From Kocuria coralli (lineage in GTDB: Bacteria; Actinomycetota; Actinomycetes; Actinomycetales; Micrococcaceae), in assembly GCF_008831305.1 (NCBI RefSeq), contig NZ_ML708620.1:1-64000 (forward strand): a stretch of DNA of 64,000 bases, in the 5' to 3' direction. The position numbers and the translations under genes were made by a program. Each line of letters starts with the position of its first letter. Position 1 is the first letter of the stretch. The notes beneath the pieces are model-generated. The model was given only the letters and a program-made list of their open reading frames with translations, was not told the origin of the DNA and ran no database searches. This document shows, one piece after another, positions 48,379 to 57,663 of this stretch.

Positions 48379-49958
48379 AGCGGGATGTTCCCGTGCTTCT
48401 TGGCCGGGGTGGACGCACGCTTCTCGCGCAGCCCGCGGAGGGCCCGGATGATGTTCTCGCGGGTCTCGGAGGGCGCGATCACGGCGTCGACGTAGCCCAG
48501 CTGGGTGGCCTGGTAGGGGTTCAGCAGCTCCTGCTCGTACTGCTCGACCAACTCGGCCCGCCTGGTCTCGACGTCGCCGCCGGATTCGGCCACGGCCTTC
48601 AGCTCCCGGCGGTAGAGGATCTCCACCGCGCCCTGGGCTCCCATCACGCCGATCTGGGCCGTGGGCCAGACGAGGTTGATATCGGCGCCGAGCTTCTTGG
48701 AGCCCATGACGATGTAGGCGCCGCCGTAGGCCTTGCGGGTGATCAGCGTGATCAGGGGCACGGTGGCCTCGGCATAGGCGTACAGCAGCTTGGCGCCGCG
48801 CCGGATGATCCCGTTGAACTCCTGATCCGTGCCGGGCAGGAACCCCGGGACGTCCACCAGCGTCAGGATGGGCACGTTGAAGGCGTCGCAGTGGCGGACG
48901 AAGCGCGCGGCCTTCTCGGACGCGGCGATGTCCAGCGTGCCCGCGAACTGCATGGGCTGGTTGGCCACGATCCCCACGGTGTGGCCCTCCACCCGGGCGT
49001 AGCCGATCATCACGTTCGGGGCGTAGAGGGCCTGCATCTCCAGGAAGTGGCCGTCGTCCACCACGGCCTCGATCACGGCGCGCATGTCGTACGGCTGGTT
49101 GGCGGAGTCGGGGATCAGGGTGTTCAGTTCCAGATCCAGGTCCGTGAGCTCGAACTCCTGGTCGTGATCCAGCAGCGGCGGCTCGGTGAGGTTGTTGGAG
49201 GGCAGGAATTCCAGCAGTTCTCGCAGGAAGTCGATGGCGTCGGCCTCGTCCGAGGCGAGGTAGGTGGCCGTGCCCGTGGTCTCGTTGTGCTGACGGGCGC
49301 CGCCCAGGGTCTCCATGTCCACGTCCTCGCCCGTGACCGTCTTGATCACGTCGGGGCCGGTGATGAACATGTGGGAGGACTGGTCGACCATGATGATGTA
49401 GTCGGTCAGGGCCGGGGAGTAGGCGGCTCCGCCGGCGCAGGGGCCCATGATGAGCGAGATCTGCGGGACGACGCCGGACGAGCGCACGTTCATGTTGAAG
49501 ATGTCCGCGAACAGCGCGAGCGACGCCACGCCCTCCTGGATGCGCGCTCCGCCGCCGTCGTTGATCCCGATGACGGGGCAGCCGTTCTTCAGCGCGAACT
49601 TCTGCACCTTGACGATCTTCTCGCCGTTGGCCTCCGACAGCGACCCGCCCAGGACGGTGAAGTCCTGGGAGTAGATCGCCACCAGGCGGCCGTCGATGGT
49701 GCCGTAGCCGGCCACCACGCCGTCGCCGGGGAACTTCTTCTTGTCCATGCCGAAGGCGCTGGTGCGATGGGTGCGCAGCGCGTCCAGCTCGACGAAGGAG
49801 TCCTCGTCCAGCAGCATCTCCACGCGTTCCCGGGCGGTGTTCTTGCCCCTCGCGTGCTGACGCTCGACCGAGGCCTCGCCCGCGGGGGCGAGAGCGTGCT
49901 CACGCCGGTCGCGGAAGTCGGCGATCTTCCCGGCGGTTGTGGACAAGTCGTGGCTCAT
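48375..49958 (-). CDS. Acyl-CoA carboxylase beta subunit, carboxyltransferase (AccD5/PccB type)
   Basis: The 527-residue protein moves the carboxyl group from biotin to propionyl- or acetyl-CoA to make methylmalonyl- or malonyl-CoA. It shows both crotonase-like halves: '[20 protein letters not shown]', '[20 protein letters not shown]', '[20 protein letters not shown]' and '[19 protein letters not shown]'. It works with the alpha chain at 33954 and the overlapping epsilon chain. I chose ATG 49958 (MSHDLST), with GAGG a few bases upstream. Divergent birA lies about 700 bases away past yciI. Confidence 0.95.
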   Translation of the reverse strand: MSHDLSTTAGKIADFRDRREHALAPAGEASVERQHARGKNTARERVEMLLDEDSFVELDALRTHRTSAFGMDKKKFPGDGVVAGYGTIDGRLVAIYSQDFTVLGGSLSEANGEKIVKVQKFALKNGCPVIGINDGGGARIQEGVASLALFADIFNMNVRSSGVVPQISLIMGPCAGGAAYSPALTDYIIMVDQSSHMFITGPDVIKTVTGEDVDMETLGGARQHNETTGTATYLASDEADAIDFLRELLEFLPSNNLTEPPLLDHDQEFELTDLDLELNTLIPDSANQPYDMRAVIEAVVDDGHFLEMQALYAPNVMIGYARVEGHTVGIVANQPMQFAGTLDIAASEKAARFVRHCDAFNVPILTLVDVPGFLPGTDQEFNGIIRRGAKLLYAYAEATVPLITLITRKAYGGAYIVMGSKKLGADINLVWPTAQIGVMGAQGAVEILYRRELKAVAESGGDVETRRAELVEQYEQELLNPYQATQLGYVDAVIAPSETRENIIRALRGLREKRASTPAKKHGNIPL

Positions 49959-49977
49959 GGCACCTCGCAGTTGGCCG

Positions 49978-50012
49978 GGATCCTTGTCGGGCGTCTTCCC
50001 TGGCAAGGATCC
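49978..50012. repeat. Inverted repeat upstream of the carboxylase beta gene
   Basis: GGATCCTTG (49978-49986) is the inverted copy of CAAGGATCC (50004-50012), with a 17-base spacer, 20 to 54 bases before the beta-subunit start. It may be a regulator site or a leader hairpin. Confidence 0.55.
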
Positions 50013-50091
50013 TGGGGGATTGACCCAGCCAGTTTAGGGTCGCTCCCCGTACTGGACTTTGTGCGACACCTACAAGAACGGCGTCACCGGC

Positions 50092-50376
50092 TCAGCGCAC
50101 GGAGCCGATGGTCACCTTCCACGGCCGGGCGGAGCGCTCCGTGATGACCTGTTCGATCAGGAGCGGGTCGGGGAGGAGCAGTTCGAGCGCCGCGTCCGCG
50201 GACTCGGCGTTGATCAGCAGCAGGGCTCCGGGGTCGGCGTCGTCGTCATAGGGGCCCGCCGCCACCAGGTCCCCGGCGGCCTCCAGCTCGTTCAGGAACC
50301 GGCGGTGCGCGGGACGGTGCTCGGTCAGCGCTTCGGCGGACCCGCCGTAGACGTAGGTGACGGCAAAGAGAGCCAT
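50092..50376 (-). CDS. YciI-family protein
   Basis: The 94-residue product has the small ferredoxin-like YciI fold: 'MALFAVTYVYGG', 'RPAHRRFLNELEAAGDLVAA', 'GALLLINAESADAALELLLP' and 'RPWKVTIGSVR'. The conserved His and Asp of YciI proteins are present ('RPAHRRF', 'DPLL'). YciI members are poorly understood and a catalytic role is only suspected. AAAGG lies six bases before ATG 50376. It is on the same strand as the carboxylase genes and 134 bases upstream of them. Confidence 0.85.
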   Translation of the reverse strand: MALFAVTYVYGGSAEALTEHRPAHRRFLNELEAAGDLVAAGPYDDDADPGALLLINAESADAALELLLPDPLLIEQVITERSARPWKVTIGSVR

Positions 50377-50473
50377 GGGGAGCCTTTCGGTCGTGGTGGT
50401 CACGCGCAGCATCCATCCAGCCGGATGCCAGGGCGCTGTGGGCATGCTATGCGCGGACGATGCAATTCCGTGC

Positions 50474-50491
50474 GCCCGGATACATCCGGGC
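50474..50491. repeat. Short hairpin in the birA upstream region
   Basis: GCCCGGAT (50474-50481) and ATCCGGGC (50484-50491) form an 8-base inverted repeat separated by two bases, in the 287-base gap between divergent yciI and birA. It might be an operator. The only other feature seen there is a weak TACTACT about ten bases further on. Confidence 0.45.
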
Positions 50492-50663
50492 AGGCGGGCT
50501 ACTACTGTGGTCTGAGGCAAGTATTGATGTGACGACGATAACCCGCGCCGGGCGACGGCGCGGTCAGTCCAGTGGATCTTCCCCGCAGTGCTGTGCGCGG
50601 TGCCCTCGCGGCCCGGCGGCGACCCAGGCCGGCACGCACTGGCGGACCGAAAGAGGAAAGACG

Positions 50664-51557
50664 ATGACCCCCCTCACCAAACCGGCGAACGACGGCGGCG
50701 GTGCGGCCCCCGCGCCGCTGGCCGGTCGGCCCCGGCTGCTCGAGCGCCTGGAGTCGGTCCTGGGAGCACCCGTCGAGATCCTCCCGGAGGTCGGCTCCAC
50801 CAACGAGGAGCTCTCCGCACGCGCCAGGGAGGCGGCCGACCGGCGCGACCCGCTGCCCGATCTGACGCTGCTGGCCACCGACTTCCAGAGCGCGGGCAGG
50901 GGGCGGCTGGACCGGAACTGGCTGGTGGCTCCCGGCGAGGCGCTGACCTTCTCGCTGCTGCTGCACCCGGGCGCCGCGGACGGCACGGCGCTGCCGGCGC
51001 GGGCGTACGGGTGGCTGACCATGCTGATGGCCGGCGCGGTCGTGCAGGCGCTGCACGACGACGGCGTGCCCGCCCGGATCAAGTGGCCCAACGACGTCCT
51101 GGTCGACGGGCGCAAGCTCGTCGGCATCCTGGCCTCGCTGGTGACCCTCGACGGCCTGCCGCCGGCCGTGGTGATCGGTGCCGGGATCAACGTGACGACC
51201 TCGCAGCTCCCGGTGGAGACGGCCACCTCGGTGAGCCGGGAGGGCGGCAGCACGGACCGCGGCGGCCTCCTGGAGAGCGTGCTGGAGAAGTTCGTGCCGC
51301 TCTACCGGCGGTTCTGCCAGGACCCGGGGCGGCTGACCCGCCCGGACGGCTCCCTGCGCCGTGCCGTGGAGCAGGACGTGATCACGCTGGGGTCCTCCGT
51401 GCGCGCCGAGCTGCCGGGTGCCCAGGCCCCGCTGACGGGGACGGCCGTGGGCATGGACGAGGACGGCGCTCTGCTGATCCGGGACGACGAGGACGGCGTG
51501 CACGCGCTGATGGCCGGCGACGTGGTGCATCTCCGGCCGGCCCGGGAGGCGCGATGA
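50664..51557 (+). CDS. birA: Biotin--[acetyl-CoA-carboxylase] ligase BirA (no DNA-binding domain)
   Basis: BirA attaches biotin via biotinyl-AMP to the BCCP lysine, here Lys 572 of the alpha subunit. The 297-residue product has 'EVGSTNEELSARARE', the adenylate loop 'FQSAGRGRLDRNW', 'KWPNDVLVDGRKLVGILA' and the C-terminal SH3-like domain. There is no N-terminal HTH, so it is a class I, non-regulatory ligase. ATG 50664 follows AGAGGAAAG. Its stop overlaps the next gene's ATG (ATGA). The position next to the carboxylase beta gene, divergently, is common in Micrococcaceae-like genomes. Confidence 0.94.
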   Translation: MTPLTKPANDGGGAAPAPLAGRPRLLERLESVLGAPVEILPEVGSTNEELSARAREAADRRDPLPDLTLLATDFQSAGRGRLDRNWLVAPGEALTFSLLLHPGAADGTALPARAYGWLTMLMAGAVVQALHDDGVPARIKWPNDVLVDGRKLVGILASLVTLDGLPPAVVIGAGINVTTSQLPVETATSVSREGGSTDRGGLLESVLEKFVPLYRRFCQDPGRLTRPDGSLRRAVEQDVITLGSSVRAELPGAQAPLTGTAVGMDEDGALLIRDDEDGVHALMAGDVVHLRPAREAR

Positions 51558-52201
51558 AGAAGAAGCTGCGTCTCGAGCCGGGGGAGCAGGTGGTGGTCTC
51601 CACGGTCGCCCACCCCGCCAAGCTCATCAAACCCGCCGTGGTCCTGGTGGTCTCCGTGTTCCTGCACGGTCTGCTGCAGCGGATGCTCGATGTCCGCTGG
51701 CGTCCGATCGAGCAGCCGTGGACCTCGATCCACACCGTGCTGGGCGCCGCGTTGTCGATCCTGCTGATCCTGGTCGTCGTGCTGGCGGTGCTCCGTCCCG
51801 TCGTGCGGTGGGCGCGGACCCGGTTCGTCCTGACCAGCCGGCGCTTGATGCTGGTGGGCGGCGCCGCCCCGCGGGGCGGCGTCCGGATACCCCTGGCCTG
51901 GCTGCAGCGGGTCGATACCCAGATCGCCCGCGGGCCGGTGGGTTCGGCGGGCATCGGCACGCTGAGCGCGGACTTCGGACAGGCCGGGATCCTGCGGCTC
52001 TCCTACGCTCCGAGGGTGGTCGAGTTCGGCCGCCTGATCGAGACGAAGGCCCAGGCCAACCGGCCGCATCCCGGGCCGTTCTACGGGGGCCAGTCCGGGT
52101 ACGGCCCGGTTCCCGGATACGGACAGGGCTCCGGGCCGGCCAGCGGACCCGGAGCGTCCTTCGGTCCCTCCCAGGGCAGCGCCGCCGGCGGTCGTTGGTG
52201 A
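51554..52201 (+). CDS. PH-domain (bPH2/DUF304) membrane protein
   Basis: The 215-residue protein has a short basic start (MKKKLRLEPGEQ), two membrane helices at about residues 27-45 and 60-83, and a bacterial PH-like domain ('RWARTRFVLTSRRLMLVGG', 'GVRIPLAWLQRVDTQIARGP'). The C-terminal 50 residues are rich in Gly, Pro, Ser, Tyr and Gln and look disordered. The function is unknown. It is translationally coupled to birA and sits in a conserved-looking order with the cyclase and phosphatase genes downstream. Confidence 0.82.
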   Translation: MKKKLRLEPGEQVVVSTVAHPAKLIKPAVVLVVSVFLHGLLQRMLDVRWRPIEQPWTSIHTVLGAALSILLILVVVLAVLRPVVRWARTRFVLTSRRLMLVGGAAPRGGVRIPLAWLQRVDTQIARGPVGSAGIGTLSADFGQAGILRLSYAPRVVEFGRLIETKAQANRPHPGPFYGGQSGYGPVPGYGQGSGPASGPGASFGPSQGSAAGGRW

Positions 52202-52281
52202 GCGGCGGCAGCGCACGGGAGCTGCCGCTTCCATGGCGGGATGAAGACAGTGCAAGCAACCAGAGCATGGGGGAGGGCGAG

Positions 52282-53526
52282 ATGACCGGTCAGCACCCGG
52301 CCTCCGGTGCGCCCGATTCGCCGTCGGAGCAGGAGAGCTCGCGGCCGGATCCCGGCGGCGAGGCGAAGAAGCCCGACATCCCGCTGGAGGGGGAGCCCGA
52401 GATCGGCCCGCAGACCGCTCAGATCAACCTGAACCTGCGCAACCCCGTCCAGGCCAACGTCTATGCCTCACCCGAGTCGCGGGCGGCCTTCCACGAGCTG
52501 GAGGAGCTCCTCCTGGGATCCGAGCGCACCATGACCAGGCGGGAGGCGGCCAAGAAGGGCGATCTCTCCCTCCTGAACGCCCGCAAGATCTGGCGTGCGA
52601 TGGGCTTCCCGAACCTGTCCGACGAGGAGGTCTATTTCACGGACGGGGACGCCGAGGCCCTGCGGGAGATCGCCGGACTGGTTCTCGACGACGAGATCAC
52701 CGAGGAGGGAACCCTGTCGCTGGTGCGCGCCATGGCGCAGATGACCGACCGCATGGTGGTCTGGCAGGTCGAGGCCATGGTCGAGGACCTCGTGATGAAC
52801 GGCGATTACACCGACGCCGGGGCGCGGCGCGAACTCCTGCGTCTCCTTCCGCGGCTCATGCCCACCCTGGAGAAACTGCTGCTGTACTCGTGGCGGCGCC
52901 AGCTCAACGCGGCGGTGCAGCGCCTGGCCATGCGGCAGGAGCGGCCGGACGGGTCCACCGTCAGCGGGCTGCGGGACGTCTCCGACGAGGACGACTCCAA
53001 GAACCTGCCCCTGGCGCGCGGCATCGGGTTCGCGGACATGGTCTCCTACACCTCGCTGTCGCGGCAGATGAACGAGCGCACGCTGGCCGCGCTGGTGCAG
53101 CGGTTCGAGCAGCGGTGCGCGGAAGTCATCGCCGTGGGGCGCGGGCGCCTGATCAAGACCATCGGCGACGAGGTCATGTTCATGGCCGAGAGCCCCGAGG
53201 AGGGGGCGCTGATGGCGCTGGCCCTGGCCCGGATCATCCGGGAGGACTCCGAGCTGCCCGAGGCGCGTGTTGCGTTTGTGTGGGGCCGTGTGTTGCCACG
53301 ATTGGGTGACTTGTACGGTCCAACTGTTAACTTGGCTTCTCGTCTGGTTGCGTTGACCCCGCCTGGCAGCGTCCTGGTGGATACCTCAACTGCATCCGTT
53401 CTGGCAGGGGACGACCGGTTCGTCCTCATACCCGAGCAAACACACAACGTACGTGGATTCGGAGATGTGCAACCGGTGGAGCTATCGCCAGGACCTGGTC
53501 GTCAACTTGAGGTGGACTACACGTGA
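52282..53526 (+). CDS. Class III adenylate/guanylate cyclase
   Basis: The 414-residue soluble protein makes a cyclic nucleotide, most likely cAMP. Its catalytic domain (residues about 246-410) has metal-binding Asp 252 ('GIGFADMVSYTSL') and Asp 296 ('IKTIGDEVMFMAE'), the purine-selecting Lys 292, and Asn 350/Arg 354 ('LYGPTVNLASRL'). All key residues are kept, so it should be active. The N-terminal 240 residues are a helical regulatory region like those of Rv1264-type cyclases, starting with a low-complexity acidic stretch. I chose ATG 52282, with GGGAGGGCG just before; ATG 52267 is possible. From about 53265 onward codon choice shifts to lower GC. Its stop overlaps the phosphatase GTG. Confidence 0.92.
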   Translation: MTGQHPASGAPDSPSEQESSRPDPGGEAKKPDIPLEGEPEIGPQTAQINLNLRNPVQANVYASPESRAAFHELEELLLGSERTMTRREAAKKGDLSLLNARKIWRAMGFPNLSDEEVYFTDGDAEALREIAGLVLDDEITEEGTLSLVRAMAQMTDRMVVWQVEAMVEDLVMNGDYTDAGARRELLRLLPRLMPTLEKLLLYSWRRQLNAAVQRLAMRQERPDGSTVSGLRDVSDEDDSKNLPLARGIGFADMVSYTSLSRQMNERTLAALVQRFEQRCAEVIAVGRGRLIKTIGDEVMFMAESPEEGALMALALARIIREDSELPEARVAFVWGRVLPRLGDLYGPTVNLASRLVALTPPGSVLVDTSTASVLAGDDRFVLIPEQTHNVRGFGDVQPVELSPGPGRQLEVDYT

Positions 53527-54620
53527 GCGCTGAATTGGTGATTCGTGCGGGGGCCGCCACCGACCGCGGGCTGCGCCGTGAGACCAACGAGGACTCCCTC
53601 GTGGTCACCCGGACGATGTGCGCCGTGGCCGATGGCATGGGCGGGCACGAGGCGGGTGAGGTGGCATCGGCCCTGGCCGTTCGCACCCTGGGGGCCTCCG
53701 AGCTGTTCAGCTCGTTCGACCCCTGGAACGCCGACGTCCCCGAAGAGCCCGAGCCGGTGGAGGACGTGGCCCGGTACCGGGCCCGGGTCGAGCGGGAACT
53801 GAAGCTGGACCCGGAGATCCCGGACGCCACTCTGGTCCTGATCGGCAAGCTCCGTGCCGTGCTGTGCTCCGCCGACGAGGCCATCCAGCAGAACCTGGAC
53901 GGCCGGGCCGGCACCACGGTCACGGGCGCCTGGCTGGTCGAGGTCGAGGGCACCCGGCTGTGGCTGGTCTTCAACGTCGGCGACTCCCGCACCTACCGCC
54001 TCGTGCGGCCCGAGGGCGAGGCGCCGGCTCCCGACCACGCGTCGGTCGCGCAGCACCCCACGGGGGAGTTCTCGGCCTACGTGAGCTCCGAGGATCACCC
54101 GGAACCCGTCCACGAGCAGCTGGCCGACCCGGATTCGCCCGGCTTCGAGGTCGCGACGACGATGCCCCTGCCCACGATGCCCGCGTCCAAGGACCGGCCG
54201 CAGCCGGAGGTCCAGCAGATCACGGTGGACCACTCCGAGGTGCAGTACCTGGTGTCGATCGGCCAGATCACCCCGGCGCAGGCCCTGGTGCATCCGCGCC
54301 GCAACGTCATCACCCGCGCGCTGGGAACGGGCCAGGTGTGGGAGCCCGACATCTGGGTGGTCCCCGCCCAGTCCGGCGACCGCCTCCTGCTGTGCTCGGA
54401 CGGGCTCACCGGCGAGGTGGCCACGGCGCACATCGCCCGGGTGCTGCACTCGGTGCCGCACCCCAAAGAGGCCGCCGACGTCCTGGTCAACGCCGCGCTG
54501 CGCGCCGGGGGACGGGACAACGTGACGGTCATCGTCGCCGACGCCGTGGCCTCCCGCCCGCCCGACGAGGACACCACCACGTTCGTGCCCATCGAGATGC
54601 GACACGACCTGGGCAATTGA
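53523..54620 (+). CDS. PP2C-family Ser/Thr protein phosphatase
   Basis: The 365-residue metal-dependent phosphatase has the PPM motifs: 'TNEDSLVV', 'VADGMGGHEAGEVAS' (metal-binding Asp), 'VFNVGDSRTYRLV', 'LLLCSDGLTGEV' and 'GGRDNVTVIVADAV'. It should reverse Ser/Thr kinase signalling, relevant to FHA-domain proteins such as the exporter at 25572. A Glu/Asp-rich insert of about 40 residues and a Pro-rich loop interrupt the usual fold. There is no membrane segment. Its GTG start overlaps the cyclase stop, so the cAMP and phosphorylation genes are co-translated. Confidence 0.93.
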   Translation: MSAELVIRAGAATDRGLRRETNEDSLVVTRTMCAVADGMGGHEAGEVASALAVRTLGASELFSSFDPWNADVPEEPEPVEDVARYRARVERELKLDPEIPDATLVLIGKLRAVLCSADEAIQQNLDGRAGTTVTGAWLVEVEGTRLWLVFNVGDSRTYRLVRPEGEAPAPDHASVAQHPTGEFSAYVSSEDHPEPVHEQLADPDSPGFEVATTMPLPTMPASKDRPQPEVQQITVDHSEVQYLVSIGQITPAQALVHPRRNVITRALGTGQVWEPDIWVVPAQSGDRLLLCSDGLTGEVATAHIARVLHSVPHPKEAADVLVNAALRAGGRDNVTVIVADAVASRPPDEDTTTFVPIEMRHDLGN

Positions 54621-54663
54621 CCCCTCCCGGGTCCCTTTGCCGGCCCTTTCGCTGATGTGCCAC

Positions 54664-54700
54664 GCCGGCAGCCGGTGCTCAGCGATGACCGGCTGACGGC
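54664..54700. terminator. Hairpin between convergent PP2C and acyl-CoA oxidase genes
   Basis: GCCGGCAGCCGGT (54664-54676) pairs with 54688-54700 with one mismatch, around an 11-base loop. A smaller CGCTCC/GGAGCG hairpin follows at 54705-54719. Both sit in the 103-base gap between convergent genes. Confidence 0.55.
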
Positions 54701-54723
54701 CTGACGCTCCGCGGGAGCGGGGG

Positions 54724-56832
54724 TTACTTCCCGGACTTCTCGTTGCGGGGCCACCGGCCCGCGGCGCGCTCGCCGGCCACCCAGTCCGCTGCCTCCTGCT
54801 GGCGGGCCGCCTCGGCTCCGGAGGCGATATCCGCCCGCAGGTGCTCCGGCGCGAAGCCGAAGGCCTCGACCACGTCCATGATGTGCGGCCGCAGGCGCGT
54901 GACCAGGCGGTCCACGTAGGACTCGACCATGCGCCCCCGCATCAGGGACATCCGGCCGTGCGACAGGTACCAGTCCAGGTGCTCCTCGATGACCGACAGG
55001 CCGAACAGGTCGCGCAGCCACACCAGGACCTGGCGGGTGCCGGGGTCCTCGACCTTGCCCACGGCGCGGGTGAAGGCCTCCCACTGGAGCAGGTGCGCGT
55101 GGGCGCGAGCGGCCTCGATCAGGCGGTGCTGGTTGCGGTCGAAGGCCTCCGCGGCCGCCTCGGGAGTGCCCTTGCCCGCACCGCGCATGTTCTCCGCGAC
55201 CTCGCCGATCATCGAACGGACCCGGTCCGTGAGCAGGCTGCGCTGCGTCTCCGGGTCGCGGAGGGCGTTGACCGACCGCCGCGGATCCGCCGAGTCCCGG
55301 AACACCTGGGACAGACCGCGGAGACCGGAGCGGTTGACCGCCGTCTCCGTGGCGCGATCGGCCACCCAGCGGGCCATCACGCCGACGTCCATCCGTGCGA
55401 ACTCCTTGGCGTGGTCGCCGAGCAGGCGCTTGGCCACGAGCTGCATGAGAACGGTGTTGTCGCCCTCGAAGGTCGCGTAGACGTCCATGTCGTGGCGCAG
55501 GTCCGTGATGCGGTTGGCCGAGAGGAACCCGGCGCCCCCGCATGCCTCCCGGCACTCTTGAAGGGAATCGAGGGCCAGCCTCGTGGACGTGGCCTTCATG
55601 GCCGCGGCCAGGGTCTCCAGGTCCTGGCGGGCGTCATCGTCGTCGGTCCGGCCCGAGAAGACGTCGTCGTAGGCCCCCAGCAGCTCGTCGTGGGCGAAAC
55701 CCGCGGCCAGCGAGCGGGCCACGTACGGGAAGAGGCGGCGCCGGTGCCGGGTGTAGTCCAGCAGCACCCGTTCCGGCTGGCCCGCCACCGGCGAGAACTG
55801 GCGGCGCTCATTGGCGTAGGTGAGGGCGATGGCCAGGCCCGCGCGGCTGGCGACGACGGCGGAGCCGTCCAGGGAGACCCGGCCCTGGACGAGCGTGCCC
55901 AGCATCGTGAAGAAGCGGCGTCCGGGGGAAGCGATGGGCGAGGTGTAGGAGCCGTCCGGCTCGACATGACCGTAGCGGTCGAGCAGATTCTCCCGCGGCA
56001 CCCTGACATGGGTGAAGTGCAGCCGGCCGTTGTCCACGCCGTTGAGCCCGCCCTTGTACCCGTCGTCCTCGCCGCCTACTCCGGGCAGGAACTCGCCGTG
56101 CTCGTCGCGGATCGGCACGTAGAGGGCGTGCACTCCGTGGTTGACCCCGCCCGTGATGAGCTGCGCGAAGACGACCGCCGCCCGTCCGTGCAGCGCGGCG
56201 TTGCCCAGGTAGTCCTTCCAGGCCGCCCGGTAGGGGGTGTGGATCTCGAACTCCTGGGTGTGCGGATCGTAGGTGGCCGTGGTGGCGATGGAGGCCACGT
56301 CCGACCCATGGCCGGTCTCCGTCATGGCGAAGGCGCCGGGGATCCTGAGGGACCAGATATCGGCCAGCCACTTGTCGTGGTGGGCCTGCGTGCCCAGATT
56401 GAGGATCGCGGAGCCGAACAGCCCCCACTGCACCCCGGCCTTGATCTGCAGCGAGGCATCGGCCAGGACGAACTCCTCGAAGGAGGCCACGTAGGCGCCG
56501 GGCCGGCCCGCGCCGCCCTGAGCCGTGGGCAGTCCGGCCAGGACCGCCTCGGTGCCGGCCAGGGCCTTGAGCCCCTCGAAGGTGCGCTCGCGCTGCTCCT
56601 CTTTGGTGCGCCCGGGGACGTGGTGGAACCTCTCGTCCCTGATCAGTTCGCGGGCGGCCCGGCGCTCCGGGGCATAGGCTCCGAGCAGCAGTTCGCGCAG
56701 CAGTTCGACGTCGACCGCGACCGCATCGTCGGCGGTCTCGTCCGCGGGCTCGTGCTCTACCGCCTCCTGCTGCGGCGCGTGCTGGTTGCGGGCCTTACGG
56801 CCGAGCCGGTTGCGGGGTGATGTGGTGGCCAT
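54724..56832 (-). CDS. Acyl-CoA oxidase/dehydrogenase family protein (ACOX-like)
   Basis: The 702-residue flavoprotein introduces the alpha-beta double bond into acyl-CoAs. It is longer than normal acyl-CoA dehydrogenases (about 380-600 residues) and resembles acyl-CoA oxidases: 'AMTETGHGSDVASIATTATY', 'TPYRAAWKDYLGNAA', 'GGLNGVDNGRLHFTHVRVPR' and 'ALDSLQECREACGGAGFLSA' followed by 'TFEGDNTVLMQLVAKRLLG'. Electrons may go to oxygen or to ETF; sequence cannot decide. The N-terminus is a Gln/Ala/Glu-rich stretch of about 40 residues. The TetR gene and the fadA-fabG-maoC set upstream suggest a shared fatty-acid role. Confidence 0.9.
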   Translation of the reverse strand: MATTSPRNRLGRKARNQHAPQQEAVEHEPADETADDAVAVDVELLRELLLGAYAPERRAARELIRDERFHHVPGRTKEEQRERTFEGLKALAGTEAVLAGLPTAQGGAGRPGAYVASFEEFVLADASLQIKAGVQWGLFGSAILNLGTQAHHDKWLADIWSLRIPGAFAMTETGHGSDVASIATTATYDPHTQEFEIHTPYRAAWKDYLGNAALHGRAAVVFAQLITGGVNHGVHALYVPIRDEHGEFLPGVGGEDDGYKGGLNGVDNGRLHFTHVRVPRENLLDRYGHVEPDGSYTSPIASPGRRFFTMLGTLVQGRVSLDGSAVVASRAGLAIALTYANERRQFSPVAGQPERVLLDYTRHRRRLFPYVARSLAAGFAHDELLGAYDDVFSGRTDDDDARQDLETLAAAMKATSTRLALDSLQECREACGGAGFLSANRITDLRHDMDVYATFEGDNTVLMQLVAKRLLGDHAKEFARMDVGVMARWVADRATETAVNRSGLRGLSQVFRDSADPRRSVNALRDPETQRSLLTDRVRSMIGEVAENMRGAGKGTPEAAAEAFDRNQHRLIEAARAHAHLLQWEAFTRAVGKVEDPGTRQVLVWLRDLFGLSVIEEHLDWYLSHGRMSLMRGRMVESYVDRLVTRLRPHIMDVVEAFGFAPEHLRADIASGAEAARQQEAADWVAGERAAGRWPRNEKSGK

Positions 56833-56943
56833 GGTGTCCTCCTAGGGCAACTGTCTGTCGTGGCGGGTGCGCCACGTGGCGGGCTCGCGGGGTGCGCGAT
56901 GCTCGCCGGTCGGGATGGGAACTGGATCGGGCTCGAGCGGCGT

Positions 56944-57663
56944 TCACCGCGGCCCGGGAGGGCGGGTGCCCGTGAGCACCCAGGCGGTCACCGTCTCCAC
57001 GAAGTCCTCCAGCGGCGGGCGGCCGCCCTGCTCTGGGCCCTCGTCCCGGGAAGCGGCGGGTGCCTCACCGGCATCGGCCGGCGGCAGTGCGCGCATCCAG
57101 GCCTCGCCGGCGCCCCGGACGAGGCCGACGACGCCAGCCGCCCAGTACTGCTCGTCGGCCTCCGGGATGCGCTGTCCGGCGACGGCGTGCCGCCGGCGGG
57201 CGTCCACCAGCAGCTGGGCCACCGCCTGGCAGAACCGGTCCACGGGGCTCTCGCCCTGCGGTGCCGCCCCGGAGACGACGAACCGGTAGACCTCGGGGGA
57301 GTGCTCGATCTGTCCCAGGTACTGGACGACGAGCTCCCGGACGGTCTCCTCGAAGGAGCCGGCCTCGGCGGCCGCCTCGGCCATGCGCCTGCCCATGCGG
57401 CCGACGACGTATTCGGCCAGCTCCCGCTTGAGCCCGTCCTTGTCATCGAAGTAGCGGTAGAACACGGATTTGGACGTCCGGCACTGGGCGGCGATCTCGG
57501 ACATTGACGCCCCGGCCCCGCGCTCCGCGATGGCCTCCCGGGCGAGCTTGAGCAGCTCGGTCCGGCGCTTCTCGCGGTGCACCCGCCAGCGGCGGGAGCG
57601 GCCATCCGTGCGGTCCTGGTGCTCGCGCCCTTTGACGGAACGCGTTGTGGTCAATGTGTTCAC
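56944..57663 (-). CDS. TetR-family transcriptional regulator
   Basis: The 239-residue protein has an N-terminal HTH typical of TetR repressors ('LLKLAREAIAERGAGASMSE', 'TSKSVFYRYFDDKDGLKREL') and a ligand-binding helical body ('AEEYVVGRMGRRMAE'-like region and 'VYRFVVSGAAP'). Homologues next to fatty-acid genes sense acyl-CoAs. It is divergent from the thiolase gene with 167 bases between starts, and two inverted repeats lie in that gap. The GTG at 57663 has no ribosome site and follows TGATACT by about ten bases, so the message may be nearly leaderless. It lies just downstream of the ACOX gene start on the same strand. Confidence 0.9.
   Translation of the reverse strand: MNTLTTTRSVKGREHQDRTDGRSRRWRVHREKRRTELLKLAREAIAERGAGASMSEIAAQCRTSKSVFYRYFDDKDGLKRELAEYVVGRMGRRMAEAAAEAGSFEETVRELVVQYLGQIEHSPEVYRFVVSGAAPQGESPVDRFCQAVAQLLVDARRRHAVAGQRIPEADEQYWAAGVVGLVRGAGEAWMRALPPADAGEAPAASRDEGPEQGGRPPLEDFVETVTAWVLTGTRPPGPR

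Noticed and set aside
44320-48495. A 1391-residue plus-strand open frame.
   Set aside because: It runs antisense to well-supported DUF885, DAACS and epsilon-subunit genes and is low-complexity (His/Gly/Gln/Asp), as expected from the complement of GC-rich coding sequence.
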